A stretch of DNA of 11,902 nt from Holophagaceae bacterium UBA692 (GTDB lineage Bacteria > Acidobacteriota > Holophagae > Holophagales > Holophagaceae): assembly GCA_002297665.1 (NCBI GenBank), contig DBMS01000272.1, positions 1,897 to 13,798 of the forward strand, given 5' to 3'. Under the pieces are notes generated by a model. It saw only the letters and a list, made by a program, of their open reading frames with translations, did no database searches and had not been told where the DNA came from. The position numbers were made by a program, and so were the translations under genes. Of this stretch, positions 1-7,643 are shown in pieces. The stretch's first letter is position 1. Each line of letters opens with the position of its first letter.

Positions 1-1806
1 GCGGCCCTGGTGCCCTGGCTCGAGGGCGGGGTGGCCACCGTGGCCCCCGCCGTGCATCCCGAATTGGCCCGGCGTCCGGAAGGCGGCGGGGACCACTGGC
101 ACATCTCCGTGCGGTTCTCGCCCAACGTGCTCCAGAACGGCATGGACCCCCTTTCCTTCGTGCGGTACCTGCGCACCCTGGGGCGCATGGTCGGCCTGCA
201 TTCCCTGCTGGAGAAGCTCCCCGCCGGGGAGGCCTTCGACCCCGAGGCCTGCTACCTGGGCCTGGAGATGGACCTGGAGACCGACGCCGACCGCAAGACC
301 CTGGAGGACGTCTTCGAGTTCATCCAGGACGACAGCCGGATCCGCCTGATCCCGCCCCGCTCCAAGGTGGAGGAGTACCTGGCCCTCATCCAGGCCCTGC
401 CCGAGGAGGAGCACTTCCTCGGGGAGATCCTGGTGGCCGGCGGCTGCATCACCCCCCACGACCTGGAGACGGCCCTGCAGGTGCAGAAGGACGAGGACCC
501 CGGGCGCATGATCGGGACGATCCTGGTGCAGGACCAGTCCGTTCCGCCCCCGGTGGTCGCCGCCGCCCTCGAGAAGCAGAAGCGCTTCCAGGACAAGCAG
601 GCCAACGAGATGAAGGTGGTGAAGGTCGCCGCCGAGAAGCTCGACAAGCTGGTTAACCTGGTGGGCGAGCTGGTCATCGCGGGCGCCAGCGCCCAGGCCC
701 TGGCCAGCCACGCCAAGGAATCCCGGCTCCTGGAGGCCACCGCCACCTTCAACAAGCTGGTGGAGGAGATCCGCGACAACGCGCTGAGCCTGCGCATGGT
801 GCAGATCGGCGAGACCTTCAGCCGCTTCAGGCGCATCGTGAGGGACGTGAGCCGGGAACTGGGCAAGGAGATCGAGCTGGAGATCCAGGGCGCTGAAACC
901 GAACTGGACAAGACCATCGTGGAGAAGATCGCCGACCCGCTCATGCACATCGTGCGCAACTCCATCGACCACGGCATCGAGTCCGCCGAGGTGCGCATGG
1001 CCCGGGGCAAGCCGGCCACGGGCTCGCTCTCGCTCAACGCCTTCCACGAGTCGGGCAGCATCGTCATCGAGGTGGCCGACGACGGCGGGGGCCTGGACCG
1101 GGCCCGGATCCTGGCCAAGGCGGTGGAGAAGGGCCTGGTGCAAGCCGGGGCGGACCTGTCCGACGCCGAGGTGCACGCCCTCATCTTCGAGCCGGGGTTC
1201 TCCACCGCCTCCGCCGTGAGCAACCTCTCGGGCCGGGGCGTGGGCATGGACGTGGTGCGCCGGAACATCGACGAACTGCGCGGGACGGTGGAGATCGAGA
1301 GCTACGAGGGCTCGGGCACCACCATGCGCATCCGCCTCCCCCTGACGCTCGCCATCATCGACGGGTTCCGGGTGGAGGTGGAGTCCACCTGCTACGTCAT
1401 CCCCCTGGACACGGTCATCGAGTGCCTGGACCTGGGCCCCTTCCTGGAGTCCGAGGAGAACCACCTCATCAACCTCCGGGGCGAGGTGCTGCCCTTCCTC
1501 CGGCTTCGGGAGGTCTTCGCCGTGCCGGGGCCCAGGCCCGCCAAGGAGCGGGTGGTGGTCATCCAGTACGGCGAGACCCGCGCCGGAATCGTGGTGGACA
1601 AGCTCCTGGGCGAATTCCAGACGGTCATCAAGCCTCTGGGCGAGCTCTTCCGCAACCTCCGGGGCGTGGGGGGCTCCACCATCCTGGGCACCGGGGAGGT
1701 GGCCCTCATCCTCGACGTCCCCCAGCTCGTGCAGCTCGCCACCCGCCGGGGCAGGAACGCCTCTTCGGCCCTTTCCATGCAGGCATCTGAACAGGGGCGC
1801 CCGTGA
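1..1806 (+). CDS. cheA: Chemotaxis histidine kinase CheA (5' partial)
   Basis: CheA autophosphorylates on a histidine in its P1 domain and passes phosphate to CheY and CheB; it works in the receptor-CheA-CheW array at the inner membrane. The frame is open to position 1, so the true start and the P1/HPt domain lie upstream; GTG at 10 is only the first start codon in view. Numbering from that GTG: a P2-like regulator-docking region at about 28-125; a small repeat module at about 136-192 resembling GspE/MshEN N-terminal domains; P3 dimerization helices at about 203-265; and P4 ATPase at about 300-445 with N box HIVRNSIDHG (313-322), G1 DDGGG (357-361) and G2 GRGVGMD (408-414). A CheW-like P5 follows at about 450-585. 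The stop overlaps the next start as GTGA, which suggests translational coupling. The fold assignments follow known family architecture; the identity is secure. Confidence 0.96.
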   Translation, partial: AALVPWLEGGVATVAPAVHPELARRPEGGGDHWHISVRFSPNVLQNGMDPLSFVRYLRTLGRMVGLHSLLEKLPAGEAFDPEACYLGLEMDLETDADRKTLEDVFEFIQDDSRIRLIPPRSKVEEYLALIQALPEEEHFLGEILVAGGCITPHDLETALQVQKDEDPGRMIGTILVQDQSVPPPVVAAALEKQKRFQDKQANEMKVVKVAAEKLDKLVNLVGELVIAGASAQALASHAKESRLLEATATFNKLVEEIRDNALSLRMVQIGETFSRFRRIVRDVSRELGKEIELEIQGAETELDKTIVEKIADPLMHIVRNSIDHGIESAEVRMARGKPATGSLSLNAFHESGSIVIEVADDGGGLDRARILAKAVEKGLVQAGADLSDAEVHALIFEPGFSTASAVSNLSGRGVGMDVVRRNIDELRGTVEIESYEGSGTTMRIRLPLTLAIIDGFRVEVESTCYVIPLDTVIECLDLGPFLESEENHLINLRGEVLPFLRLREVFAVPGPRPAKERVVVIQYGETRAGIVVDKLLGEFQTVIKPLGELFRNLRGVGGSTILGTGEVALILDVPQLVQLATRRGRNASSALSMQASEQGRP

Positions 1807-3431
1807 ACTGGTTCAAGCACCTCCCCCTTGCCACCCAGCTGATCCTGGCCTTCGTCCTGGTCGCCCTCATCGCCGGGGGCGTCGGAGCCATCGGGATCGC
1901 CAACCTCGACAAGCTGGCCACCAGCGACCGGTACATGTTCGACGCGGCCACCGCGCCCATGAAGAACCTGGACGCCATCAACGGCAACTTCCAGCTCGTG
2001 CGGAACTCGCTCAGCAAGACCATCGCCGCCCCCGACAAGGAGAAGCTGGCCATGGTCCTGAAGGCCTACGAGAACAACTGGAAGCTCATGCAGGACGCCA
2101 TGACCGCCTACGCCGCCCAGGCCACCTCCGCCGAGGAGAAGGCCAACCTCGCCCGGCTGCGGGAGCTGACCGTCACCTACGACAAGGAGGTGGCCCAGCC
2201 CATGATCCGCTTCCGGAACGAGAACAAGATCGCCGATTCGGTGGCCGTGTCCTACAGCGCCAACGTCGGCAAGATCACCAACGAGCTCAACGGGGTGATC
2301 GAGAAGATGATCCGGGACAACGTGGAGGAGGCCGAAGGCATCGCCGCCGCCAATGCCGCCACCGCCCGGTCCGCGTCCACCCAGATGGCCGTGGCCATCG
2401 GCCTGGGAATGCTCCTGGCGGTGGGCCTGGGGCTCCTGGTGACGGCCCTCATCAAGAAGCAGGTGGGCGGCGAACCCGCCTACGCCGCCTCCGTCGTGCG
2501 CCAGGTGGCCGAAGGCAACCTCGCCCTGGAGGTGGTGACGGCCCGGGGCGACACCGAAAGCATGATGGCCTCCATCCAGGTCATGGTTCGAAAGCTCTCG
2601 GACGTGATGGGCCAGGTGCAGGAAGCCTCGGACATGCTGGTGGGCGCCTCGGACCAGCTGAGTTCCACGGCCCAGTCCCTGAGCCAGGGCGCCAGCGAAC
2701 AGGCCGCCAGCGTGGAGGAGACCAGCGCCTCCATGGAGGAAATGAGCGCCTCCATCGCCCAGAACAACGAGAACGCCAAGGTCACCGGCGACCTGGCCTC
2801 CCGCACGGCCCTGGAGGCCCGGGACGGCGGCAAGGCGGTGAAGGAGACCGTGGGCGCCATGAAGCAGATCGCCCAGAAGATCGCCATCATCGACGACATC
2901 GCCTACCAGACCAACCTGCTGGCCCTGAACGCCGCCATCGAGGCGGGCCGGGCCGGGGAGCACGGCAAGGGCTTCGCCGTGGTGGCCGCCGAGGTGCGCA
3001 AGCTGGCCGAACGCAGCCAGGTGGCCGCCGAGGAGATCAGCGGGCTCGCCTCGGGCAGCGTGGAACTGGCGGAACGGGCGGGTAGCCTCCTGGACACCAT
3101 CGTCCCCTCCATCCAGAAGACCGCCGACCTGGTCCTGGAGATCGCCGCCGCCTCCGCGGAGCAGAATTCCGGCGTGGGCCAGATCAACGCCGCCATCGGC
3201 CAGATCAGCCAGGCGGTGGCCCAGAACGCGGCGGCTTCCGAGGAACTGGCGTCCACGTCCGAAGAAGTGAACGCCCAGGCGCAGGAAATGCAGGGGACCA
3301 TCGCCTTCTTCCAGCTGGCGGGCACCCGCGCCCGGGTCGTGAAGCGGCCGGCGGCCAAGCCCGCGGCTCCGGTTGCCAGGCGCCCGGCCAGGTCCCTGGA
3401 AGCCAACGAGGATGATTTTTCCCGATTCTGA
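1803..3431 (+). CDS. Methyl-accepting chemotaxis protein
   Basis: Transmembrane chemoreceptor that senses a ligand outside the membrane and controls CheA activity. Of 542 residues, TM1 is at about 10-34, a helical periplasmic sensor of the 4HB type lies between (about 35-194), and TM2 is at about 195-217. A short HAMP-like linker beginning KKQVGGEP follows, then a long coiled-coil signalling domain (about 270-505). The hairpin tip (about 364-392, with YQTNLLALNAAIEAGRAGE and then GKGFAVVAAEVRKLA) is nearly identical to the universal receptor tip. There are about 16-17 heptads on each side of the tip, near the 34H/36H classes. An Ala/Pro/Arg-rich tail ends in DFSRF, which fits the x-aromatic-x-x-aromatic tether bound by CheR and CheB. 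The GTG start overlaps the cheA stop by 4 bp, and AGGGG at 1793-1797 is the likely ribosome binding site. The ligand cannot be inferred. Confidence 0.96.
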   Translation: MNWFKHLPLATQLILAFVLVALIAGGVGAIGIANLDKLATSDRYMFDAATAPMKNLDAINGNFQLVRNSLSKTIAAPDKEKLAMVLKAYENNWKLMQDAMTAYAAQATSAEEKANLARLRELTVTYDKEVAQPMIRFRNENKIADSVAVSYSANVGKITNELNGVIEKMIRDNVEEAEGIAAANAATARSASTQMAVAIGLGMLLAVGLGLLVTALIKKQVGGEPAYAASVVRQVAEGNLALEVVTARGDTESMMASIQVMVRKLSDVMGQVQEASDMLVGASDQLSSTAQSLSQGASEQAASVEETSASMEEMSASIAQNNENAKVTGDLASRTALEARDGGKAVKETVGAMKQIAQKIAIIDDIAYQTNLLALNAAIEAGRAGEHGKGFAVVAAEVRKLAERSQVAAEEISGLASGSVELAERAGSLLDTIVPSIQKTADLVLEIAAASAEQNSGVGQINAAIGQISQAVAQNAAASEELASTSEEVNAQAQEMQGTIAFFQLAGTRARVVKRPAAKPAAPVARRPARSLEANEDDFSRF

Positions 3432-3432
3432 C

Positions 3433-3440
3433 GGAAGGAG
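3433..3440 (+). promoter_or_regulatory. Ribosome binding site of cheW
   Basis: GGAAGGAG lies 6 nt before the ATG at 3447. It is the strongest Shine-Dalgarno in the chemotaxis operon. It fixes the cheW start over the internal ATG at 3459. Confidence 0.75.
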
Positions 3441-3446
3441 ACGCCC

Positions 3447-3989
3447 ATGGCGGAAGCGATGCAGGTCAACAAGCGCACCCGGGCCACGGTGGAGAAGGCC
3501 CAGGTGGAGAAGAAGGACCAGTTCCTGGCCTTCGTGCTGGGCGGGGAGCATTTCGCCATGGACATCCGGTCCATCAAGGAGGTGATCCAGTACGGCGCCC
3601 TCACCGAAGTCCCCCTCATGCCGGACTTCATCCGGGGCGTGATCAACCTGCGCGGAGCGGTGGTGCCGGTGATCGACCTTTCGGTGCGGTTCGGCCGCCC
3701 CGCCACCGACGTGGCGCGGCGCACCTGCATCGTCATCCTGGAGGTGGAGCAGGAGGGCGACATCGTGGAGCTGGGGGTCATCGTGGACCACGTGAGCGAG
3801 GTGCTGGAGATCGGCGCCTCGGAGATCGAGCCCGCCCCGTCCTTCGGCAGCACCCTGCGCAGCGACTTCCTGGCCGGCGTGGGCAAGGTGGGCGGCAAGT
3901 TCGTCATCCTGCTTGACGTCAACCACGTGCTCTCCATCGACGAGATGGCGGCCCTGGGGGCCGGCGGGTCCCGGGCGGACGCTTCGTGA
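3447..3989 (+). CDS. cheW: Chemotaxis coupling protein CheW
   Basis: Cytoplasmic adaptor that links the receptor to the P5 domain of CheA. It is 180 residues, slightly longer than the usual 150-170, because of a charged N-terminal extension of about 24 residues before the CheW fold. The fold starts at QFLAFVLGGEHFAMDI (25-40) and contains the family-typical sequence FIRGVINLRGAVVPVIDL (61-78), with Arg69 in the conserved NLRG turn. A second SH3-like half follows, ending near VLSIDEM (161-167). The upstream gene ends 15 bp before, and a strong ribosome binding site sits in that gap. The stop codon is shared in a GTGA overlap with cheR, so the two are probably translationally coupled. CheV is excluded because there is no receiver domain. 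Confidence 0.95.
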   Translation: MAEAMQVNKRTRATVEKAQVEKKDQFLAFVLGGEHFAMDIRSIKEVIQYGALTEVPLMPDFIRGVINLRGAVVPVIDLSVRFGRPATDVARRTCIVILEVEQEGDIVELGVIVDHVSEVLEIGASEIEPAPSFGSTLRSDFLAGVGKVGGKFVILLDVNHVLSIDEMAALGAGGSRADAS

Positions 3990-4831
3990 CCGTTCGCCCC
4001 CCATCTCAAGGCCTCCCGCTGGCGACCGGGTCGCCGGCCATCACCGACGTGGAGTTCGGCCGCATCCGCACCCTGGTGAAGCAGCTCACCGGCATCAACC
4101 TTTCGGACCAGAAGAAGGCCCTGGTGGTGGGCAGGCTCGGCAACCGCCTGCGCCACCGCGGCGTATCCTCCTTCGCCGAGTACCTCAAGATCCTCCAGGA
4201 CCCGTCCGAGAAGATCGAGCTCCAGACGGCCATCGACATGATGACCACCAACGAGACCTCCTTCTTCCGGGAGCCCGAGCACTTCCGCATCCTGGCCGAC
4301 CACATCCGCGGCCTGCGCCCCGTGCCCTTTCCCTTCAAGGTCTGGAGCGCGGCCAGCTCGAGCGGGGAGGAGGCCTACACCATCGCCATGGTCCTGTCCG
4401 ACCTGCTGGGCACCGCCGACTGGCAGGTGCTGGGCACCGACATCAGCACCCGCGTCCTGGAGCGGGCCCGCACCGGCCTCTACCCCATGGAGCGCAGCGC
4501 CGGCATCCCCAAGGAGCTGCTGCACGCCCACTGCCTCAAGGGCACCGGAAAACAGGAGGGCATGTTCCTCGTCAGCCGGCATCTAAGGCAGCGGGTGACC
4601 TTCACCCAGGCCAACCTCATCCAGCCCCTGCCCAGGCTGGGCCCTTTCGACGTCGCCTTCCTCAGGAACGTGCTCATCTACTTCGAACCTCCCCAGAAAA
4701 AGCTCGTGGTGGACGCCGTGGCGGGCCAGGTCAAGCCGGGGGGCCTCCTCATCGTCGGCCACTCCGAGAGCCTCACCGGGCTCGACCACAACCTCACCCC
4801 CCTTCGCCCGACGGTGTACCGTGTCCCCTGA
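3986..4831 (+). CDS. cheR: Chemotaxis protein methyltransferase CheR
   Basis: Transfers methyl groups from S-adenosylmethionine to glutamates on the receptor coiled coil, resetting sensitivity during adaptation. Of 281 residues, the N-terminal helical domain covers about 18-85 (VEFGRIRTLVKQLTGINLS), followed by the TNETSFFRE segment (88-96). The SAM-binding loop SAASSSGEEAY is at 121-131 and LGTDIST at 149-155. The beta-subdomain that grips receptor tails is at about 184-210 (LKGTGKQEGMF then VTF). The conserved FLRNVLIYF is at 225-233, where most homologues have Cys in place of Leu226, and GHSESL is near 258-263. The start is GTG in the GTGA overlap with cheW; no strong ribosome binding site is seen, consistent with coupling. 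The receptor two genes upstream carries a fitting C-terminal tether, so it is a likely substrate. Confidence 0.95.
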   Translation: MTVRPPSQGLPLATGSPAITDVEFGRIRTLVKQLTGINLSDQKKALVVGRLGNRLRHRGVSSFAEYLKILQDPSEKIELQTAIDMMTTNETSFFREPEHFRILADHIRGLRPVPFPFKVWSAASSSGEEAYTIAMVLSDLLGTADWQVLGTDISTRVLERARTGLYPMERSAGIPKELLHAHCLKGTGKQEGMFLVSRHLRQRVTFTQANLIQPLPRLGPFDVAFLRNVLIYFEPPQKKLVVDAVAGQVKPGGLLIVGHSESLTGLDHNLTPLRPTVYRVP

Positions 4832-5870
4832 GCCCATCAAGGTCCTTATCATCGACGACTCCGCGGTGGTGCGGCAGGCCCTCACGGAGATCCTCGGGAA
4901 GGACAGGGGCATCAAGGTCATCGGGCAGGCCATGGATCCGCTTTTCGCCATGGAGAAGATGAAGAAGGAGTGGCCCGACGTCATCCTCCTGGACGTGGAG
5001 ATGCCGCGCATGGACGGCATCACCTTCCTGCGCAAGATCATGGCCGAGCGCCCCACGCCGGTCATCATCTGCTCGTCGCTGACCGCCAAGGGCGCCGAGA
5101 CCACCATGCAGGCCCTGGCCGCGGGCGCCTTCACCATCTTCACCAAGCCCACCCTGGGCGTGAAGTCCTTCCTGGAGGACAGCTCGGGCGATCTGGTCAC
5201 CGCGGTGCGGGCCGCCGCCGGGGCCCGGGTCACCCGGGTGCTCAAGCCCGTCCCGCCCAAGTCCAATGCGGACATCGTGATGCCGCCGGGGGGCGAGGCC
5301 ATGGCGGTGACCACCGACCGGTTCACCGCCATCGGCACCTCCACGGGCGGCACCCAGGCCCTGGAGTTCGTGCTGGCCTCGCTGCCCCGCACCTGCCCGG
5401 GCATCGTGGTGGTCCAGCACATGCCCGAGAAGTTCACCGCGGCCTTCGCGGCCCGGCTCGACAGCATCTGCGAGATCGAGGTGCGGGAAGCGAAGACCGG
5501 CGACCGCGTCCTGGCCGGGCGGGCCCTCATCGCCCCCGGCGGCAAGCACCTGGTGGTGCGCCGCAGCGGCGCCCAGTACGTGGCCGAGGTGGTCTCGGCG
5601 CCTCCCGTGAACCGGCACTGCCCCTCGGTGGACGTGCTCTTCCGGTCCGTGGCCAAGTACGCGGGCCGCAACGCCCTGGGCGTCATCATGACCGGCATGG
5701 GCGACGACGGCGCCCGGGGCCTGCTGGAGATGAAGCAGGCCGGCGCCCACACCCTGGCCCAGGACGAGGAGAGCTGCGTGGTCTTCGGCATGCCCAAGGA
5801 GGCCATCAAGCTGGGCGCCGCGGACAAGGTCGTGCCGCTCTCCCAGATCCCCGAGCTCATCGCCCGCTGA
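4821..5870 (+). CDS. cheB: Chemotaxis methylesterase/glutamine deamidase CheB
   Basis: Removes methyl groups from receptors and deamidates receptor glutamines; phosphorylation by CheA activates it, opposing CheR. Of 349 residues, the N-terminal receiver (6-125) has acidic pocket Asp12/Asp13, phospho-acceptor Asp58 in LLDVEMP, Ser86 and Lys109. After a linker at about 126-165, the esterase domain (167-346) carries the Ser-His-Asp triad: Ser174 in GTSTGG, His200 in VVQHMPEKF, and Asp296 in TGMGDDGA. All key residues are present. The GTG start overlaps the end of cheR by 11 bp and was chosen because it places the receiver at the usual distance from the N terminus. Order and spacing make it part of the adaptation set with cheR and cheD. 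Confidence 0.96.
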   Translation: MSPEPIKVLIIDDSAVVRQALTEILGKDRGIKVIGQAMDPLFAMEKMKKEWPDVILLDVEMPRMDGITFLRKIMAERPTPVIICSSLTAKGAETTMQALAAGAFTIFTKPTLGVKSFLEDSSGDLVTAVRAAAGARVTRVLKPVPPKSNADIVMPPGGEAMAVTTDRFTAIGTSTGGTQALEFVLASLPRTCPGIVVVQHMPEKFTAAFAARLDSICEIEVREAKTGDRVLAGRALIAPGGKHLVVRRSGAQYVAEVVSAPPVNRHCPSVDVLFRSVAKYAGRNALGVIMTGMGDDGARGLLEMKQAGAHTLAQDEESCVVFGMPKEAIKLGAADKVVPLSQIPELIAR

Positions 5871-5885
5871 ATCCGGAGCCCGATC

Positions 5886-7115
5886 ATGGAATCCTCCGAA
5901 ACCATCCTGATCATCGACGATGACGCGGGTCTCCGGGTGGCCCTGCGGGCCTTCCTGGAAGGCATCGGCCTGCGGGTGCTGGACGCTCCGGACGGCGCCC
6001 TGGGCCTGGACCTGGCCCGCCGGGAGCGCCCCGACGTGGTCCTGCTGGACCTGACCATGCCGGGAATCAACGGATACGACGTCTGCCGGGAGCTCCTTGC
6101 CCAGGCCGCGGAAGGGCCGCCCGTGGTGATCGTCATGAGCGGCCTCCTGGGCACGTCCCAGCGGGTGAGAGCGTTCCACTCCGGCGCCGTGGACTGCCTG
6201 GCCAAGCCCATCCAGTACGAGGAGGTGGAGGTCCGGGTGAAGACGCACCTGGCCATCCGCCGCAAGACCCAGGAGGTGCGGGAGAGCCGGGACAGCCTGG
6301 GCAAGGCCCTCCACGACGCCGGCGTCATGAACCGGAACCTCCTGGCCCTCAACGACAAGCTCAAGCATTCCGAGGAGGTCAAGACGCGCTTCCTGGCCCT
6401 GATGCGCAACGAGATCAACAACCCCCTGGGCAGCATCATGGCCCTGGCCGACCGCATCGCCGACGCGGCCCTTCCTCCCGCCAAGGCGCGGGAACTGGCG
6501 GCCCTGGTCAAGGACGAGGCCTTCCACCTGGACTGCCAGATCCGCAACGTCTTCGCCGCCGCCGAAGTGGAGGCCGGCGAGGCCAGCCCGTTCCTGGCCC
6601 GCGTCGACGTGGCCTCGGTGGTGCGCGACGTGGCGGCCTCCTTCGCGGTCAAGGCCCGGGAACGGGACCTCGCCCTGACCACCCGCATCCAGGGCCTCGA
6701 GGAGGACTTCCCCACCGACGCCGACATGCTCCACCACATCCTTTCCAACCTGGTGTCCAACGCCGTCCAGCACGGCCAGGGCCCCGTCGAGGTGCGCGCC
6801 GGCCTGAGCGGGGCCTGCCTGACGCTGGAGGTCCAGGACGGGGGCCCGGGCATTTCCGAATACGCCCTCAAGAGCCTCTTCGAGCCCTTCCGGAACGAGG
6901 ACGGCCCCTTCAAGGTGGCCCGGGGCCAGGGCCTGGGCCTGGTGGTGGTGCGGGCCCTTGTGGAGATCCTGGACGGCCGGATCCACGTGGACAGCGCGCC
7001 CGGGAAGGGCAGCCTCTTCCGCGTGGAACTGCCCAGGGCCCCGTTCCTGGCCAACCCCCAGGCCCGCGCCCAGGACGACAACATCCTCTTCTTCGACGAG
7101 CCCCAAGCGTTCTGA
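5886..7115 (+). CDS. Receiver-HATPase hybrid lacking the phosphoacceptor His
   Basis: Cytoplasmic two-component protein of 409 residues, probably a target or modulator of CheA. The N-terminal receiver (6-125) is intact: Asp11/Asp12, phospho-acceptor Asp55 in LLDLTMP, Ser85, Lys107. A coiled-coil linker (about 126-165) leads to a HisKA-like helical hairpin, but the H-box reads LMRNEINNPLG, with Asn175 (AAC, 6408-6410) where kinases have His. The ATPase domain (about 275-385) looks complete: N box HHILSNLVSNAVQHG (283-297), G1 DGGPG (318-322), G2 GQGLGL (347-352). From sequence it should bind ATP but not autophosphorylate in the usual way; it may act on another protein or regulate by ATP binding. 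The ATG lies 15 bp after cheB, and GGAG at 5875-5878 is the ribosome binding site. The acidic tail (LFFDEPQAF) has no known match. Confidence 0.9.
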   Translation: MESSETILIIDDDAGLRVALRAFLEGIGLRVLDAPDGALGLDLARRERPDVVLLDLTMPGINGYDVCRELLAQAAEGPPVVIVMSGLLGTSQRVRAFHSGAVDCLAKPIQYEEVEVRVKTHLAIRRKTQEVRESRDSLGKALHDAGVMNRNLLALNDKLKHSEEVKTRFLALMRNEINNPLGSIMALADRIADAALPPAKARELAALVKDEAFHLDCQIRNVFAAAEVEAGEASPFLARVDVASVVRDVAASFAVKARERDLALTTRIQGLEEDFPTDADMLHHILSNLVSNAVQHGQGPVEVRAGLSGACLTLEVQDGGPGISEYALKSLFEPFRNEDGPFKVARGQGLGLVVVRALVEILDGRIHVDSAPGKGSLFRVELPRAPFLANPQARAQDDNILFFDEPQAF

Positions 7116-7117
7116 CC

Positions 7118-7633
7118 ATGGACCCGGTCCTGGAGAAGGTCCCCAGCCACTACCTCTACCCCTGCATGGTGTTCGCCCACCGCCAGGCGTTCGAGGTGAC
7201 GACGGTGCTGGGCTCCTGCGTGGCGGTCTGCCTGTGGGACGCCGGGATGCAGATGGGGGGGATCAACCACTACATGCTGGCCCTGTGGAACGGGGACGGC
7301 CTGCCCACGCCCAAGTACGGCAACATCGCCATCCAGAAGCTCATCCGGGCCATGCTGGACCGGGGCTGCACCCGGGAGCGCCTGGTGGCCAAGGTCTTCG
7401 GCGGCGGCAACGTCATCGGCAGCAGCCAGGGCGCGATCACCGTGGGCGAGCGCAACATCGCCGTCGCCTGGGACCTGCTGCGGGACGCGGGCATTCCCAT
7501 CGTCGCCTCGGACGTGGGCGGGGACTCCGGCCGCAAGATCATCTTCAATACGCGCACGGGAACCGTCCTCATGTCCCGCCTCAAGCGCATCGACGGCCAG
7601 CCCCTGGACCTCCCCGACGGCAGGCCGAGGTAG
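7118..7633 (+). CDS. cheD: Chemoreceptor glutamine deamidase CheD
   Basis: Hydrolyses specific receptor glutamines to glutamate, priming methylation sites; in species with CheC it is regulated by that phosphatase, but no cheC is seen here. It has 171 residues, the normal family length. The catalytic triad known from Thermotoga CheD is recognisable with identical spacing: Thr28, Cys34 in TTVLGSCVAVCLWD, and His51 in GGINHYMLA. The conserved KVFGGGNVIG (92-101) and the C-terminal SDVGGDSGRKIIFNT (131-145) are also present. The ATG lies only 2 bp after the stop of the hybrid gene with no clear Shine-Dalgarno, which suggests coupling. It completes the adaptation set of the operon. Confidence 0.95.
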   Translation: MDPVLEKVPSHYLYPCMVFAHRQAFEVTTVLGSCVAVCLWDAGMQMGGINHYMLALWNGDGLPTPKYGNIAIQKLIRAMLDRGCTRERLVAKVFGGGNVIGSSQGAITVGERNIAVAWDLLRDAGIPIVASDVGGDSGRKIIFNTRTGTVLMSRLKRIDGQPLDLPDGRPR

Positions 7634-7643
7634 ACTTTCCCCC

